Below the pieces are notes generated by a model that was not told the origin of the DNA, searched no databases, and saw nothing but the letters and a program-made list of their open reading frames with translations. A program made the translations under genes and the position numbers. A stretch of DNA of 64,000 nt, taken from Pyricularia pennisetigena (Eukaryota; Ascomycota; Sordariomycetes; Magnaporthales; Pyriculariaceae). Positions 1-12,532 of the stretch are shown here, in pieces (the first letter of the stretch is position 1; every line of letters begins with the position of its first letter). The DNA lies in the NCBI RefSeq assembly GCF_004337985.1, contig NC_043742.1, positions 3,396,176-3,460,175 of the forward strand, written 5' to 3'.

Positions 1-563
1 ATAAATAAATAAATAACAAATAAAACGTATACGCGTTTATACACACAAAGCTTTATATATCGCGTCTTTGTTCATAGTTTCAACAACAAAACAAATACGT
101 CATATTTAATCTAGCTTAATGGTATAATGCACGTACCATAATTTATATTATATATACGTTGAAGTGCGTGGGTTCGAATCCCGTTGTGGTCGCAGATTTT
201 CTGTGCATATATAAACACAATAGGCCGTTAGGCTTAATGGGCCGTTAAGCTCAATAGGTCGGCAGGTCAGTCACATAAATAAGGCCAAATCATATAACGT
301 GACCCCGCATTCCGGACATCCGGATCGAAGATCTGCACCTACGGATTCGAACACGTAATTCACAACTTAGCCTTAAATTCATCACCTTTATAACCTTCAT
401 CGATTCAACGATTCAACGAATCGATTATGCAACAACAATATATCATTTCTATTACCCGCTAACAGACGGTTATTTGCCATTTTAACGTTCCATCAACCTT
501 ATACGTGATCCACTTTTCCCCGCGTTTAAAATTAAGCTTATTTTATTTCGTAACCTCCTCACA
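1..563 (+). repeat. 563 bp repeat with tRNA-like Pol III boxes, copy 1 (may continue left of the window)
   Basis: This stretch recurs at 10,094-10,656 in the same orientation with no net length change. Both copies start with an ATAA-rich run and end in CCTCCTCACA. Positions 111-121 fit a Pol III A box (TAGCTTAATGG) and 171-181 fit a B box (GGTTCGAATCC). A T-arm-like stem surrounds the B box, so the middle is tRNA-derived. The tRNA-like part lies about 100 bp inside the repeat rather than at its 5' end, which is unusual for a SINE. The two copies would be LTRs only if the pol fragments between them fitted that frame, and they do not. Differences from copy 2 are mostly G/A or C/T changes, with this copy carrying more A/T. 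The left end is cut by the window edge. Confidence 0.75.
109..194 (+). promoter_or_regulatory. tRNA-like internal Pol III promoter (A and B boxes)
   Basis: The A box (111-121) and B box (171-181) are about 50 bp apart, as in a type 2 Pol III promoter. The acceptor ends do not pair convincingly, so this is a tRNA-derived relic in a repeat rather than a working tRNA gene. Confidence 0.5.
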
Positions 564-1933
564 CTACGTATATTAACTCGCAACGTTTACAAATATATAT
601 TTTAAAATAAGGGAAATATTTACGAAACGGACGGGGCGGTCGTCGTTATCCTTTTTTTTTTTATTTTCCTCCTCCTTTTTAATTTCCTGTTTCCACCTTT
701 TTTGTATTTTTCGGTTTTTATATATATAATTAATATTACCCCACGTTTTTTAATATGCCCGGAAACGGTTTTCAAAACGGCGGCCTAGGTAAACGCGGGG
801 GCAGATTTGGTAATAGCAGGGGTAATAACGGGGGTAGGGGCGGATTCCGTAAATTTTTCCTCAGCGGCGGGGGGCGTAACGGGGGCGGGTACGGTAAAAG
901 GTGCAAAAATGCAGCGGGGGCGGGCGCAGGGTCGGTAAAACCCCCAATTATTGGTGTTTCAGTAATAATTTCCTCGGTTTGCGTTTCGGAAATTACCGTT
1001 TTAACGGCGATAACGGCGGGGGCCACGTTAATAACCGTAAAAACGGCGCCGGCGGCGACGGTAAAAAAGATTTATATTTTACCGTTAATTTAACGCTATA
1101 AAATTAATGGTAAAATAAATTATACCCGTTGGTCTTTAACTTTTTATTGAGAAAATTGAAAAACGCGTTGCAATTGCAGCGTTTCGGTGGTATTAATTCG
1201 TTTATATATAGGGTGCGCGTTAATTATATCGCACGTTCGGAAATTCGCTATAGCGTAGGTAAGGATTTATAATTATGCGCGCTTTTCGGCGCGACCAAAT
1301 CGATTCCCGTTAATAGGAGTAAAAAGAAAATTATTTTATACCCGTTAATTAGCGTTTAACCGTTATTTAGCGTACACCGCGGTTTGCGCGCAGCGTAACC
1401 CGCCAAATAAACGAAAAAAACCTATTTTTATTATTATTATTATTGTTATTAATATTAATAGGCGCGAAAATTGTTAAACGTAGAACGCAGGGCGCAGGCG
1501 ATTTTTTACGAATTGGTTATTTGGGTATAAAATGGAATTTAAAATTAAAATTCAAATTTAAAAAAGCGAACGAAATATATATTCGCGATGCGTTTACCAA
1601 TTTTATTACCAATAATTATCGTTATTTATATAATAAAGGGTATAATATTACGGATTCGCCGCCATTATAAGGGGTTTACCGCCTGCGTTAAATATAATAG
1701 GAAACGCTAAAAGTTGGTAAAACCCGTTTACGGCGCGCGTTGCACCGCTACCGTTTATTAGCATTATAATTTTTTTTATTTACGGAAACAAATGTATATG
1801 AATATTGGCCGTGAAGATTGTATATAATAATATAAGCAGTTAATTTTGCTCATTTACGCAAAATTAACTGGGGGGTGTGTTGCAAAAATTTGGTATTATA
1901 TAATTAAAGGGATTTAGTTAGCGTCATATATAT
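564..1933. other. RIP-degraded repeat sequence without an intact gene
   Basis: This part is AT-rich with islands of retained CpG, as expected after RIP. At 755-1093 (+) a Gly/Arg-rich open frame is readable, and at 1443-1670 (+) a short basic one. Neither matches a family I recognise. At 1838-1869 a perfect 12 bp inverted repeat with an 8-base loop precedes a G-rich run (about 1869-1876) and then TGTTGC, which resembles a polypurine tract next to an LTR start. The stretch is probably the 3' end of a second decayed LTR element, but no domain confirms it. Confidence 0.4.
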
Positions 1934-1959
1934 TATAAAAACGCTGCCACGCTAGTTAG

Positions 1960-4738
1960 CCTAGATAGCGCACCCTACCTGATTATATGGTTTTCCTACC
2001 ATTTACATAAACTGTATGTGTACGTTCGTGTGCGTTAACATTTAATAGTTAATTTTAGTGTTTAAATTAGACCCCCTTATTCCGCAATAGGGACCGAACG
2101 TTCTATGTATTTTTCAGTTACATGGTTTTTCGACCAATTACATTAACCGAAAAGATCGCGTTCCTTTTAATTTGAGGACATTTTGTCGCATTTCGCCGTT
2201 TATGTAAATTCAGGGCTTATCCCTGAAACCCAAAGCTTTACAATTGATCCATTTCGCTCCATTTCGTGGTTTAATTACGGTTTTGCAATGTACCTGTGGG
2301 TCCATCCAAAAAACGCTTTGGTTCAGGTTTGAGGACAATTTGTCGATTTTCGCCGTTTATGGCGGTATTTTTGGCCTTTTTTTAACCGAAACTCCTTTAT
2401 TATTCCACAACCACGCATAATATTGAAAAAATAAATTATCGTTGAAAATAGCGTTTAATACCGCTATTAGCAGCAATTCGATTTATTTTAGTAATTGCTA
2501 TAATGGCCGAATTCGATACCATTTGCCCTTAATCCGTATATGGCGGTACTGTTTTTTCGATTTTTTTTGATTTTCGATTTCTTTTAATATTATTTTTAAT
2601 TTTTGACCAAATTTTATAATTTTTGCACGTGGAGGGTCGTATATATTTATATATCGCTATATCAAATTCTGGCGGATATATTAGATTATATAAGCAGTTA
2701 AATAGGCGGATAGACAAAGTATATACTTTTTTGTATATAATTTATAATCGAAACTCGTTTATAATTTTACCAATTCTAACAATAATAAAACCAAAACTTC
2801 AGAAATCCGATTACGTATATAAACAAACGTCCAAATCCAGTCCTGCCTATAATATCGGCTTTAATAAGTGTTTAATAAAAGAAAATGCTAATTGTGTATT
2901 TTATAAATTTTTTTGCTTTATTTAATTAATTTTTTATTATTTTTGTTTTGCAGCCAAATTTTATGGTTTTTGCGCGTGCGGGGTGGGATATATATATTTA
3001 ATATAATATCACACTTTTGTACGTTTATCCAATTATTTTAGCCGTTAAATATGCGGATAGGTAAAGTGTATCCAATTTTATATATATTTTGCAATCGAAA
3101 TGTTTTTATATTTTTACCAATTTCAACATTAATAAAACCAAAGTTTGTAAAAATGGATTGTGCATACAAATAAACGTCAACGTGAAACCCAATTTACAAT
3201 ACAGGCCCTTTTTATTTTTTTATCATAAATGCTAGATTTGTGTTATTTTTATATTTTTTGCTTTATTTAATTGGACAAAATTTATAAAAAAAAACTTATC
3301 TAAAATTTATTAACAGACCTATAAAGGAATGTATCAATCAAAAATATTTTCATTCTACTAATATTTGCGTAAGTTATTTTATTTTTTAACAAATTGTAAA
3401 TTTATATAAAAATATTAATAAAACTTTTATTTTAATCGATAATTGCATGCACTTTGCAGTGTTAGGTTCACTAAATTTTAAAAACTGTAATTTCAATTAA
3501 GGTTACTATTATATACCATTATTTAATAAACAATTTAAATATAATGAAAAATTGCAGATTTTATTTAATATTTTAATATCTTTCCATATACAGTAGCTAT
3601 TAAAACGCGGCCGGCATTCAAATGATCAACAAACTCCAGTTAATTCAACGCAAATTATTATATATTTTTATAATTTCCATTTGTTTTTTTATTCAAATAT
3701 TTAATTATATATTATAGTTACACCATTTCCTTTTACTATTATAATGCGAATATATTATATATTCCCGCTACAAACGGTAAAATACTACAAATTATCCTTA
3801 TATTAATAAAATAATTATCAACGATATCGCAATATTAGGTATATTATTAATAATACCGTTATAAACGGCGAAACGCGACAAATTATCGTTGGTGGTACCG
3901 CCATGAACGGCGAAATGCGACAAAATGTCCTCAAACTAGAACGAGCGCGATCTTTTCGGCCAATGTAATTGGTCGAAAAGCCATGTGGCTGAAAGGTACA
4001 TAAAGCGTTCGGTCCCCACTGCGGAGCAAGGGGGTTTAGTCCGAGCATTAAGATTACCGTTTATGGCGGTACCACCAACGATAATTTGTCGCTTTTCGCC
4101 GTTTATAAAGGTATTATTAATAATATACCTAATGTTGCGATATCGCGAATAATTGTTTTATTAATATGAGGGAAATTTGTAGTATTTTGCCGTTTATAGC
4201 GGGTATATATAATACATTCGCATTATAATGGTAAAAAAAATGGTACAACTATAACATATAATTGAATATTCGATTAAAAAAACTAATAAAAATTATAAAA
4301 ATATATAGTAATGTGCGTTATATTTATTGGGGTTTATTGATTATTTAAATGCCGGCCGCGTTTTAATAGCCAATGTATTTGGAAAGATATTAAAATATTG
4401 AGTAAAATTTGTAATTTTTCATTATATTTAATTCTTATTTTAAATAATGGTATATAATATTGATTTTAGTTTAAATTACAGTTTTTATAGCTTAATAAAC
4501 CTAACATTGCAAAGTGCATGCAATTATCAATTAAAACAAAAGTTTTATTAATATTTGTATATAAATTAACACTTTGTTAAAAAACTAAATAATTGACGCA
4601 TATATTGGTAAAATTAAAATGTTTTTAGCTTATGCATTTTTTTATCAATTTATCAATAAATTTTATTTGAGTTTTTTTTTGATAAAATTTAATTAATCAA
4701 ATAAAGCAAAAAATACAAAAATAATACAGATTTAGCAT
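1960..4738. repeat. Left arm region of the inverted-repeat element
   Basis: The arm contains several copies of a module of about 45 bp (TGAGGACA..TTTGTCGC..TTTCGCCGTTTATGGCGG) at about 2168-2208, 2328-2366, 3845-3882, 3890-3938 and 4057-4112, in both orientations. A palindrome of roughly 0.7 kb per arm is centred near 3,990. Open frames here are short and not coding-like. Copia inserted at the right end, immediately after 4738. Confidence 0.55.
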
Positions 4739-5298
4739 TGTTAACAATATGGGTTATTAACAGGGGTTTGGGCATTAGCTTAGGTGCGGCATAGTGCTAA
4801 TCGCGTTGTAAAAGCCTGTAATTACAGGGTTTAAATGCATTAAATTATTTACTAAATTTGGGATTAATAAAATTTATTTATTGGTGGGGGAGATTTTGCT
4901 TTATCTCCCTTATATATTTTCCGACATTAAAATGGGGGTCCGCACCCCGTAAAAAGTTCCGGTGCCGCACACGATTTTCCGAAAAATTATTTTGTACACG
5001 TTGTTGAAAAAACACCCTCATTTCCATATAAACCATTTCTGGGTTCGCACTAATTTGCTGATTTGGTGAAATTTTTAACCCGGTATAGGGTAGTTGATTC
5101 GTAAATGCAGGGTGGGTATTAAACCCGGCATAGGGTGAAACCCCAGTCGCTAACATTTGAAATCGAAATTCCTGCAATATATAAAATATAATAGAAAATC
5201 CGACAGCCCCAACAACCCTATTTCGGCATTATTAATTGTGGTTTATATACAAAATAAAAGTGGACCTATTATATGCTAAATAACGTATATAATTAATA
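4739..5298 (-). repeat. Copia 3' LTR (left)
   Basis: This matches 12,533-13,093 along its whole length. It begins TGTTAACA and ends TTAATA, where the other copy has TTAACA. Several differences are CpA in the right copy and TpA here, for example at the end of the LTR, which is the direct signature of RIP. Confidence 0.88.
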
Positions 5299-5312
5299 AT
5301 CCCTTTTTTTTG
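5299..5312 (-). other. Copia polypurine tract
   Basis: Read on the minus strand this is GCAAAAAAAAGGGAT directly against the 3' LTR, which is the expected site for plus-strand priming of reverse transcription. Confidence 0.7.
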
Positions 5313-5863
5313 CTACTGTTTACATAAAATCGGAAAAAAAAGTATATAAAAATAAAACTTTTAAAAAAAAAGAGATCCCCTTTATGTCCCAACCCGATTC
5401 GAACTCCTAATATAAACCCCCTGGATAATTAAGCCCTTTGTACCGACTTATAAACCCCGAAAATGGACGAACCCCCGAATTGGAAAAAAACCCCAAAATT
5501 GTAATAACCCCCGGATTTGAACCCCCGATTTGCATAATATTAACCCACGGAATCAACTATTAAACCAGGTAGCTAATTTGGTTATTCGTTGGTAATAGTC
5601 CAAATTAGGCATATTATATAGGGTATTTCGAATGCGTAAATCGCCCAAAATACGAGCTTTTTCAATTTTAATTCAATTTTTGGTATAAGGTCGGTATTAA
5701 ATGTTTATTAATTAACCTGTGCAGGGTAGATTCGGGTAATACGGCCGGTATTAGGCTAATAACAATCCAATATTTGCAAACAAAGTAAATGTAATGGGTA
5801 ATTAATTAATAAATTAATTAAATATTTTAAAATTTAGTAGGTAAAAACTAAGTTTTTAGGGGT

Positions 5864-6115
5864 TTAAACCCTATTAGCTTTGAAAAAAACCTTGTAAATT
5901 GGAAGCGTTAAACGCTTTATTAAGTTATAAACGGGCATTTGTTTGGATTCCAGGTATTTTAAAGTTATTAATCCTTTTGTAATTAATTCCCGTATATAAT
6001 AAAATTTTAATAACGTATATTTAATACGTTGGTGGTGCGTAGGGTTATATGCGTTAATTATAAAACCTGTATTATTTCCAAATATTGTAATAAAACCTTT
6101 TATAAATAATCCCAT
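5864..6115 (-). pseudogene. Copia RNase H C-terminal remnant
   Basis: The 83-residue fragment carries the usual C-terminal pattern of copia polyproteins: an HQR-IKYT segment, then YYIRELI, then ITLKYLESK and a final LIKRLTLP. In intact elements this corresponds to the end of RNase H and its tail, just before the 3' LTR. Upstream frames (6,120-6,480) continue the domain with stops. Confidence 0.75.
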
Positions 6116-6479
6116 TTTTATAAATAAGCTTTTAAACCATTATATTTTACGCAGGGCTTCCGTTAAAGTATTGGTTTCGGTTTTTGGAATGCTTAAAACC
6201 ATAATACTAACTTTTTTGCATTTCCACGTTATAAAACCCCCAAATAAGGAATACAAATATCCGTAAATGGATTTTGAATTTTCCCTAGCCCCGGCAAAAT
6301 TGCTATTACTAAAACCCAATAATTTGAGGCTTTTAGAACCCCCTATTAATAAATTGGGTAATAATTCGGCTTTAAATACTTTATTTCCGTAACAAATAAA
6401 TAAAGATTTAATACCCGCTAAATATCGTAATAGGTTTTTAATTATCGTTAAATGGATTGTAATACCTTTTATTAAAAAA

Positions 6480-7330
6480 CGTAAAAACCATTAAACCGTA
6501 AAACCGATATCCGGGCGCGTTAATAACATTAAATATATACAAATGCCGATAATACGCTGTAATAATTTAATTTTCAGCGCATTTACGGGCTTACCCCCGC
6601 TATGTTTTAACACACTCGGTTATAAAGGAACAAATATAAATTTACAATTCATTAATCCGAACGTTGCTAATATTTCCTTGATATACTAATTTTAATGGAG
6701 TTAAAATGGGCGTTAAAACTTATTCTTTGTAATTTAAACGCCTAAAAAATGGGCTGCAGGGCCCCTGTTTTCCAACGCGTATACCTTATTTAAAGCGGGT
6801 TTTTAAATCCTAAAAATATTGCAATTTAGGACCTATTAGCAGGTAATCGTTCACGAAGGTAACAATAAAATATTTGGATTTAACGTTATAAAAATCAGCG
6901 GGATTAGAGATTAATGGCTTAAAACCTTTTTTAAAAAATAGGGTTTTAAGTTTGTTTTACCATTTTTTGGACCCTATTTTAAACTATATAACGCTTTTTT
7001 CAACTATATAACCTGCAATTCTTTCGGGTTTTAACCCATTTCCACTAAAGTTTTAGAGGCGGTAGGGTTACGATTTTTTACTTATTCGGTAAAACCGTTT
7101 GGAATTTGCAAATGTATATTTACGTCGGTAAAGTCACTATTTAAAAACGCACCGATAAAATCGATTTGTTTTATTTCCCAATTTTGTGTATTAGCTATAG
7201 CTAATAATATACGCCAGGTAAATGGTATATTAGTGCCAGGAATAGTTTCGATATAATTGAGGCCTTCGACCTATTAAAAACCCCTAATAATAAACCTAAT
7301 TTTATATTTTACATATTTATTATTTTTATC
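6480..7330 (-). pseudogene. Copia reverse transcriptase remnant
   Basis: On the minus strand at 6,829-6,885 the frame reads IVTFVNDYLLIG, clearly the reverse transcriptase active-site strand (YVDD in active enzymes). It now reads FVND, with one catalytic Asp changed to Asn as a G-to-A change would do. The rest is fragmented by stops, so limits are approximate. Confidence 0.65.
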
Positions 7331-8299
7331 CTTTTTTAATTTAAATACCGGCCGGGTAAAAACGAGTTTACGGCCTATAAGTATTTTAATTATTGGGATA
7401 AAACGGAAGGTTTTTGCAGCAACGATTTAGTCGAATTCAAACGCTAAAACAGCTAATTATTAAACATTTTTAAAATTATGCAAGGCCTGTTAGTAATTAT
7501 TTGGTTTACCATCTTCAATAGGCTTTTTTTATTTTCTTTTTGGTTTGAAAATAAAAATAATGCACGTAATTTATATTTATTAGATTTGGGTTTTTGGACT
7601 GCGAATTTAACTCCATATTTTATATTTTAGGTGCTAAAAACACCGGAATTTCCGTTGTTTTAGGTATTGGATTAGGTACCGCTACCGTTATAGGCTTTAA
7701 AGGGCGAACGGTAGGTTATACAGGCCTGGCGGGCATTATATTTTCAGGGTTTAAATTTATATAACGGGTAGTAATTACCCTGTAACCGGTGGTAAATACC
7801 CTATATTTTTTGGGTTTTTTAGGGGATAATTATCAGTTGGAACGCTGTTAATTTCGTTTTTAAATTCAAAGTTAAAATCCCCTTTTAAATTTCTATTTCA
7901 CCTTTTCAAAATCTGTAACGTTTCCCCTGGAATAACCAAATTTTCAACGGTTGTACCCTTTATAATTTTTTCGGTAAAGGTCTTATATACGGCCCGTTTA
8001 ACGGGTACGTAAACCAACGCTGTAAAATTTAATAAATAGGTTAAAAATTTTACCGTTTCGATGCGGGGAACCAATTTATTAAGTTTTTGGCGTTTTTCCA
8101 ACGGTATAATAACCTGGTATATAGTACCAATAACCCAAAAATGCCCTAAATTGGGTTTATGCGGAAATACAGGTTAAGATTCGGAATAAGATTCCTCGTT
8201 AAGTGTTAAATCCCTATTAATCACCGCTTTACGGTTAATTAAATCAATTATAGTAAATAGTAAATAATATTATAAATATAATAGTAAACCCGCCGTTAT

Positions 8300-9000
8300 A
8301 ATAATAAACCAAAATTTATCCAAAATAACTTGAACGGACCGTTCCTTTAATCCGTTTTGGCCGTGGTTATAAGGATTCAAAATGCTAAAATTAACATTTT
8401 TATTTGTAAACCAATTTTAAAAGTTTGTATTAACTTCGTACCCCCCATCGAAATGAAAATTTAAAGGGTAACGCCCGTACGTAGCCTTTAAAACCCTAAA
8501 AAAACCTTTAATAGCCATTAAAACCGTAAATCCGGCTTTATTTTTTAATAGGATAAACCACCGAAAACGTGATTTTCGGTCCACTAATAACAAAAATACG
8601 GGTTTTTTATTGTAAGGATTAGGTTTAAAAATCACTGTATTACCTTTTATAAAATCGAAAGTATTAGGGGGTGTAAGGAGTACGACCTTATTTATACGCC
8701 TAACAAAAATGGTTTTAATACACGCAATATAGGTAATTGCCCTAATTTTGTCGAAATTAGGTAAACCTTTTATAATTTTAGCGGTTTTTTTTTAGCAATT
8801 ATAACCTTATATGCCCCAAATGCCTATATTATAACAGGGCTTTTTAGGCCTGGATTTCGTTATAATTACCTGTAATTCCGTTTCCTTTAAAGGTTAACCA
8901 ACCGTCCGTAATCCGTTTTAAGTTTAAAAAAAAGTAATTTACAGGGGCTTGTTTTAAATCCGATAATAAAAAAGGTTTTAAAAACGGATTTTTTGTGTGG
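8300..9000 (-). pseudogene. Copia integrase core remnant
   Basis: The frame at 8,417-8,635 (-) contains LLVDRKSRFRWFILLKNK followed about 30 residues later by HFDGGYE. This is the D..(S)R..W...L..K and R.DGG.E pattern of the rve integrase core in copia elements. Frames on both sides are interrupted. A linker fragment toward reverse transcriptase is readable at 7,898-8,101. Confidence 0.7.
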
Positions 9001-9396
9001 GAAACCCCCTTTTTTCGGAAATAATCCTTTTTATATTAGGTTATATAAAAATGTTACCAAACGGTGTACCGGGCCTACGGGGCCCAATTTTACGTGGACT
9101 TTTAGGGTTTTTACCGCTAAATTTTTACGTTATAGGTAAATTTACAGTTATTTCCGTATTTTATTCGGGATTTAGCTTTTCCGTTACCGTATTTTTTTCC
9201 GGTTCCGAATCGGTGTAAATTTTATAATTTTCGTAATTTTCGGGGTTTATATTACTTAGTTTTATTTCCAACGGGGTTGCGTAACCCTTTACAACCCCTT
9301 GCAAAACCATATTAAAAGCGGTGTTATATTTACCTATCATATAGGCGTAATTCGAAATAACGTTATTTCGAACAAGGATATCGCACCCTTTAACCT

Positions 9397-9990
9397 TTAA
9401 ATAAAACGAATATTTAGCGGTAAACGTCCCCACGCCTTGCGATCCTTATCGTATAAGGTATCCTTTAGAAATACGCCCCCTGTATTATAGTGTATAAAAC
9501 CACTAACGATATTTATTCCAAACGAAGGGATATATAAAACGTTATTTAACGTAACTTTGTTAAATTCGTTAGCTTTTTGGCCGTAACTGACCTGTATTTT
9601 TACAATTCCGGTATTTACAGGCCTAATAGGGCCACCTTTTGTACCGATTTCGATTGTAAAGCCGGGGGTATAATCGGTAAAAAATTGCTTATTTGCAAAA
9701 ATATGGTGCGTATTACCTGTATCGTACAAGATAAAGTAACCTAGTTTCCATAGTTGAGGGGTCCTTTTTACGCCGCATCCAGGTTTCGTTTGAACCCTAA
9801 ATTTAGCTGTTAAAATTTGTGGTTTTAACGTTTTACCGGTATCGGTTTCCGAATCCGAATCCGAACGTAATTTTATAATTCCGCTAATAGCGGAATTAAC
9901 CTTTTATTCCAAAGCGTTATACGTTGCGCTTTCGTTAACGTTACCTGGAATCGAACCCGTAAATAATTCGAAATTTATAAAAATTATGGA
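9397..9990 (-). pseudogene. Copia aspartic protease and upstream gag-pol linker remnant
   Basis: The frame at 9,397-9,729 starts YDTGNTHHIF, which is the copia retropepsin active-site segment (D-T/S-G-A/S). It continues through a VLYIPSFGINIVS strand, the usual middle motif (VLYVP...NLIS). Upstream to about 9,990 the same reading continues with one stop as a Ser/Asp-rich linker. Confidence 0.8.
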
Positions 9991-10093
9991 CGTTTAGTGT
10001 GAACATGGCTAGCGCAGGGCTAATTATATTAGCTACCCTGCATTATTTTACAACGGCTAGCACGGGCTAATTTTATTAGTCACCCTGCATCGA

Positions 10094-10656
10094 ATAAATA
10101 AATAAATAACAAATAAAACGTACACGCGTTTATACACATAAAGCTTTATATATCACGTCTTTGTTCATAGTTTCAACAACAAAACAAATACGTCATATTT
10201 AATCTAGCTTAATGGTATAATGCACGTACCATAATCTATATCATATATACGTTGAAGTGCGTGGGTTCGAATCCCGTTGTGGTCGCAGATTTTCTGTGCA
10301 TGCATAAGCACAATAGGCCGTTAGGCTTAATGGGCCGTTAGGTTCAATAGGTCGGCAGGTCAGTCACATGAATAAGGCCAAATCATGTGACGTGACCCCG
10401 CATTCCGGACATCCGGATCGAAGATCTGCACCTACGGATTCGAACACGTAATTCACAACTTAGCCTTAAATTCATCACCTTTATAACCTTCATCGATTCA
10501 ACGATTCAACGAATCGATTATGCAACAACAATATATTATCTCTATTACCCGCTAGCAGACGGTTATTTGCCATTTTAACGTTCCATCAGCCTTATACGTG
10601 ATCCACTTTTCCCCGCGTTCAAGATTAAGCTTATTCTATATCGTAACCTCCTCACA
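10094..10656 (+). repeat. 563 bp repeat with tRNA-like boxes, copy 2, inserted in copia
   Basis: This is the full-length partner of 1-563. It lies between the gag remnant and the protease remnant of the minus-strand copia, so it inserted there afterwards. The A box is at 10,204-10,214 and the B box at 10,264-10,274. On its left, about 10,005-10,090 is occupied by two imperfect 45 bp repeats built around GGCTAGC..GGGCTAAT and ACCCTGCAT, themselves hairpin-like. No obvious target duplication was found. Confidence 0.8.
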
Positions 10657-12000
10657 TTTAGCGGTTAATTCGTTGGGGGAGGATTTAATATTTTTTGCAA
10701 AAGCAGAATCCGAATTAAAGTTTTTACTTTTTTTTCGTAATTTAAAGGTGTTTTTCTGCCTATTATTTTCTTTTTTTGCGCCTTTTTTAGCCTTTTTTTT
10801 ACCCGATTTTCTACCTTTAAGCCTATAATTAACGGCCTTAGCCGTTGTAAGGCCTAAAATCGAATTTTCGGATATAAGGTCCGCCATAAGGTATTGCAAA
10901 TTTAATTTTTCCGAATTTTGGCCTATTACCTGCAAAACCCGTTGGGTATCGCGTTGGCGTTCGGTCCAGGTAAGGAATATCCCCTCCAGGGCCCGTAGGT
11001 ACTAATTTCGTACATTTACGGTGTTAGTTTGCTTGTTAATATTCGCTAATTTAATTACTAATAAGTTAAAACGGTTGTTAAATTTAGGTATTATTCCTTT
11101 CAATTTCGAAAAATTTAAAGCGTGGAATTCCCAATATAGTGAATTTCGACTAATTTCGGGTGCAGCGGAATAGCTATCTTCCAGGGTTTTATAAACTGTT
11201 ACGGGGTTGGAATACCATATAATAAATTCGAGAAATTCTTTAATTAAATTGTTTTTTATAAATAATAATAGGATTAATTGTTCGTATTCCGGTAAAGTAT
11301 AACCAATTTTAGGGTTGGAAATAAACTCCGCTGTTTTTATAACCCTAAATTATATTATTAACGCCTATTTCCACAAATCGTAATTGCTAACCTTTATTAA
11401 TTTACAATTTTCGGGGAAGGAAAATACTCGTTTCGATAGTTTTTAATTTATCCCGTCACCTAAAATTAGGTTACCAGGTGGATTAGGGGGTACGGTAACG
11501 GGTTTATTTTCCGAATTATTTATAAAATTAGTGGAATTACCGCTTTTTAGGGTTAATAGGGCAGTTAACTGTTAAATTCTTTTTTAAAATTAATCTATTT
11601 GCGTAATTAACGCTTTTCATTGCAGGTTTCAAATTTGTAATTTAGCGGTTAAAATTTGGTTTGGGCTGGGCTTAAGCCCTTTCTCTGTTGCAATTGGGCC
11701 TGGGAAGCCCGATATAGGGCTATTTTCCATTATAGGGTAATTTAAATTATAATTGCAATTCGCTAATTTATAATTATAATTAAGTAACCTAATTGCTTAA
11801 AAGTAAATACCCTATTTAATTTAGGATCTGTTATACCATTTGCCTTTTAACGGGTACAGGTTTGTAATTGCCAATTGCAGGGTTTATTGCTATTTTCAGT
11901 GGTTAAAATCCATTAAAATACAGGGTTGGAATCCCTGAAATCCCCAATTAATGGGTGCCCTGGTACTTGTACCAATCCAGGTGCACGTAACGAATTCAAT
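10657..12000 (-). pseudogene. Probable copia gag remnant
   Basis: The frame at 10,657-10,935 (-) encodes an acidic/hydrophobic stretch followed by a very basic segment (RLKGRKSGKKKAKKGAKK). Position and character fit a gag C-terminus upstream of the protease, but I see no clear zinc knuckle. Further right (to about 12,000) many stops break the frame. At 12,007-12,075 the unit CAGGGTA recurs about five times. Confidence 0.45.
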
Positions 12001-12517
12001 TCCTTAAGTGGGTGCAGGGTAGATTGCAGGGTATCGTGCAGGGTAAATCACAGGGTATCCTACAGGGTAAACTAACCATTAACGTAATTCCGCTAATGGG
12101 TTTATGGGTTATTGTAAATTTTATTAAACGCATTAGGATTTAATGGGTTATTAGCGAACGAATACAGGGGTTTTTAGCCCTAATTCGCTAACGTAAACCC
12201 TATTAAAAATTTGAGCCAATTATATTGGCGTGCACGATTTATAAAAACCATACCAAAAATTTTTTTGGATTTGCAATGTAAGCGATCGCTGCAGTACCTG
12301 AAAGGGCCTAAATCGAACGCTAATTTTTAGCGATCCCCATTGTAAATACAGGGGGGTTAGGTGCTAAATTAGCGTTTAAAACCAACAATTTTGCACAAAA
12401 ACAGCAATATTTTCGTCAATATACGTGCTGTAAAAATGCGATAATAACCAAAATAAAACCTAAACTTTAGGCTTTCCAGCGATGCAAAATACACTTTAAT
12501 GCACAAACTAGAACCTT

Positions 12518-12532
12518 TCCGGGCTTATAACC
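12518..12532 (-). other. Copia primer-binding site, probably half-tRNA(iMet)
   Basis: Immediately inside the 5' LTR, the minus strand reads GGTTATAAGCCC. This is complementary, apart from one G-to-A change, to the anticodon loop and 3' anticodon stem of initiator tRNA-Met (GGGCTCATAACC, recalled from eukaryotic tRNAs). Copia and Ty5 class elements prime from a cleaved tRNA(iMet) half at this position. Confidence 0.55.

Noticed and set aside
755..1101. Gly/Arg-rich frame as an RNA-binding RGG protein
   Set aside because: It sits in RIP-degraded repeat DNA, has no gene context and the composition follows from G-rich sequence.
1..10656. The two 563 bp copies as LTRs of one 10 kb element
   Set aside because: The gag remnant lies outside the right copy and protease just inside it, so the right copy interrupts a minus-strand copia whose own LTR pair is 4,739-5,298 / 12,533-13,093.
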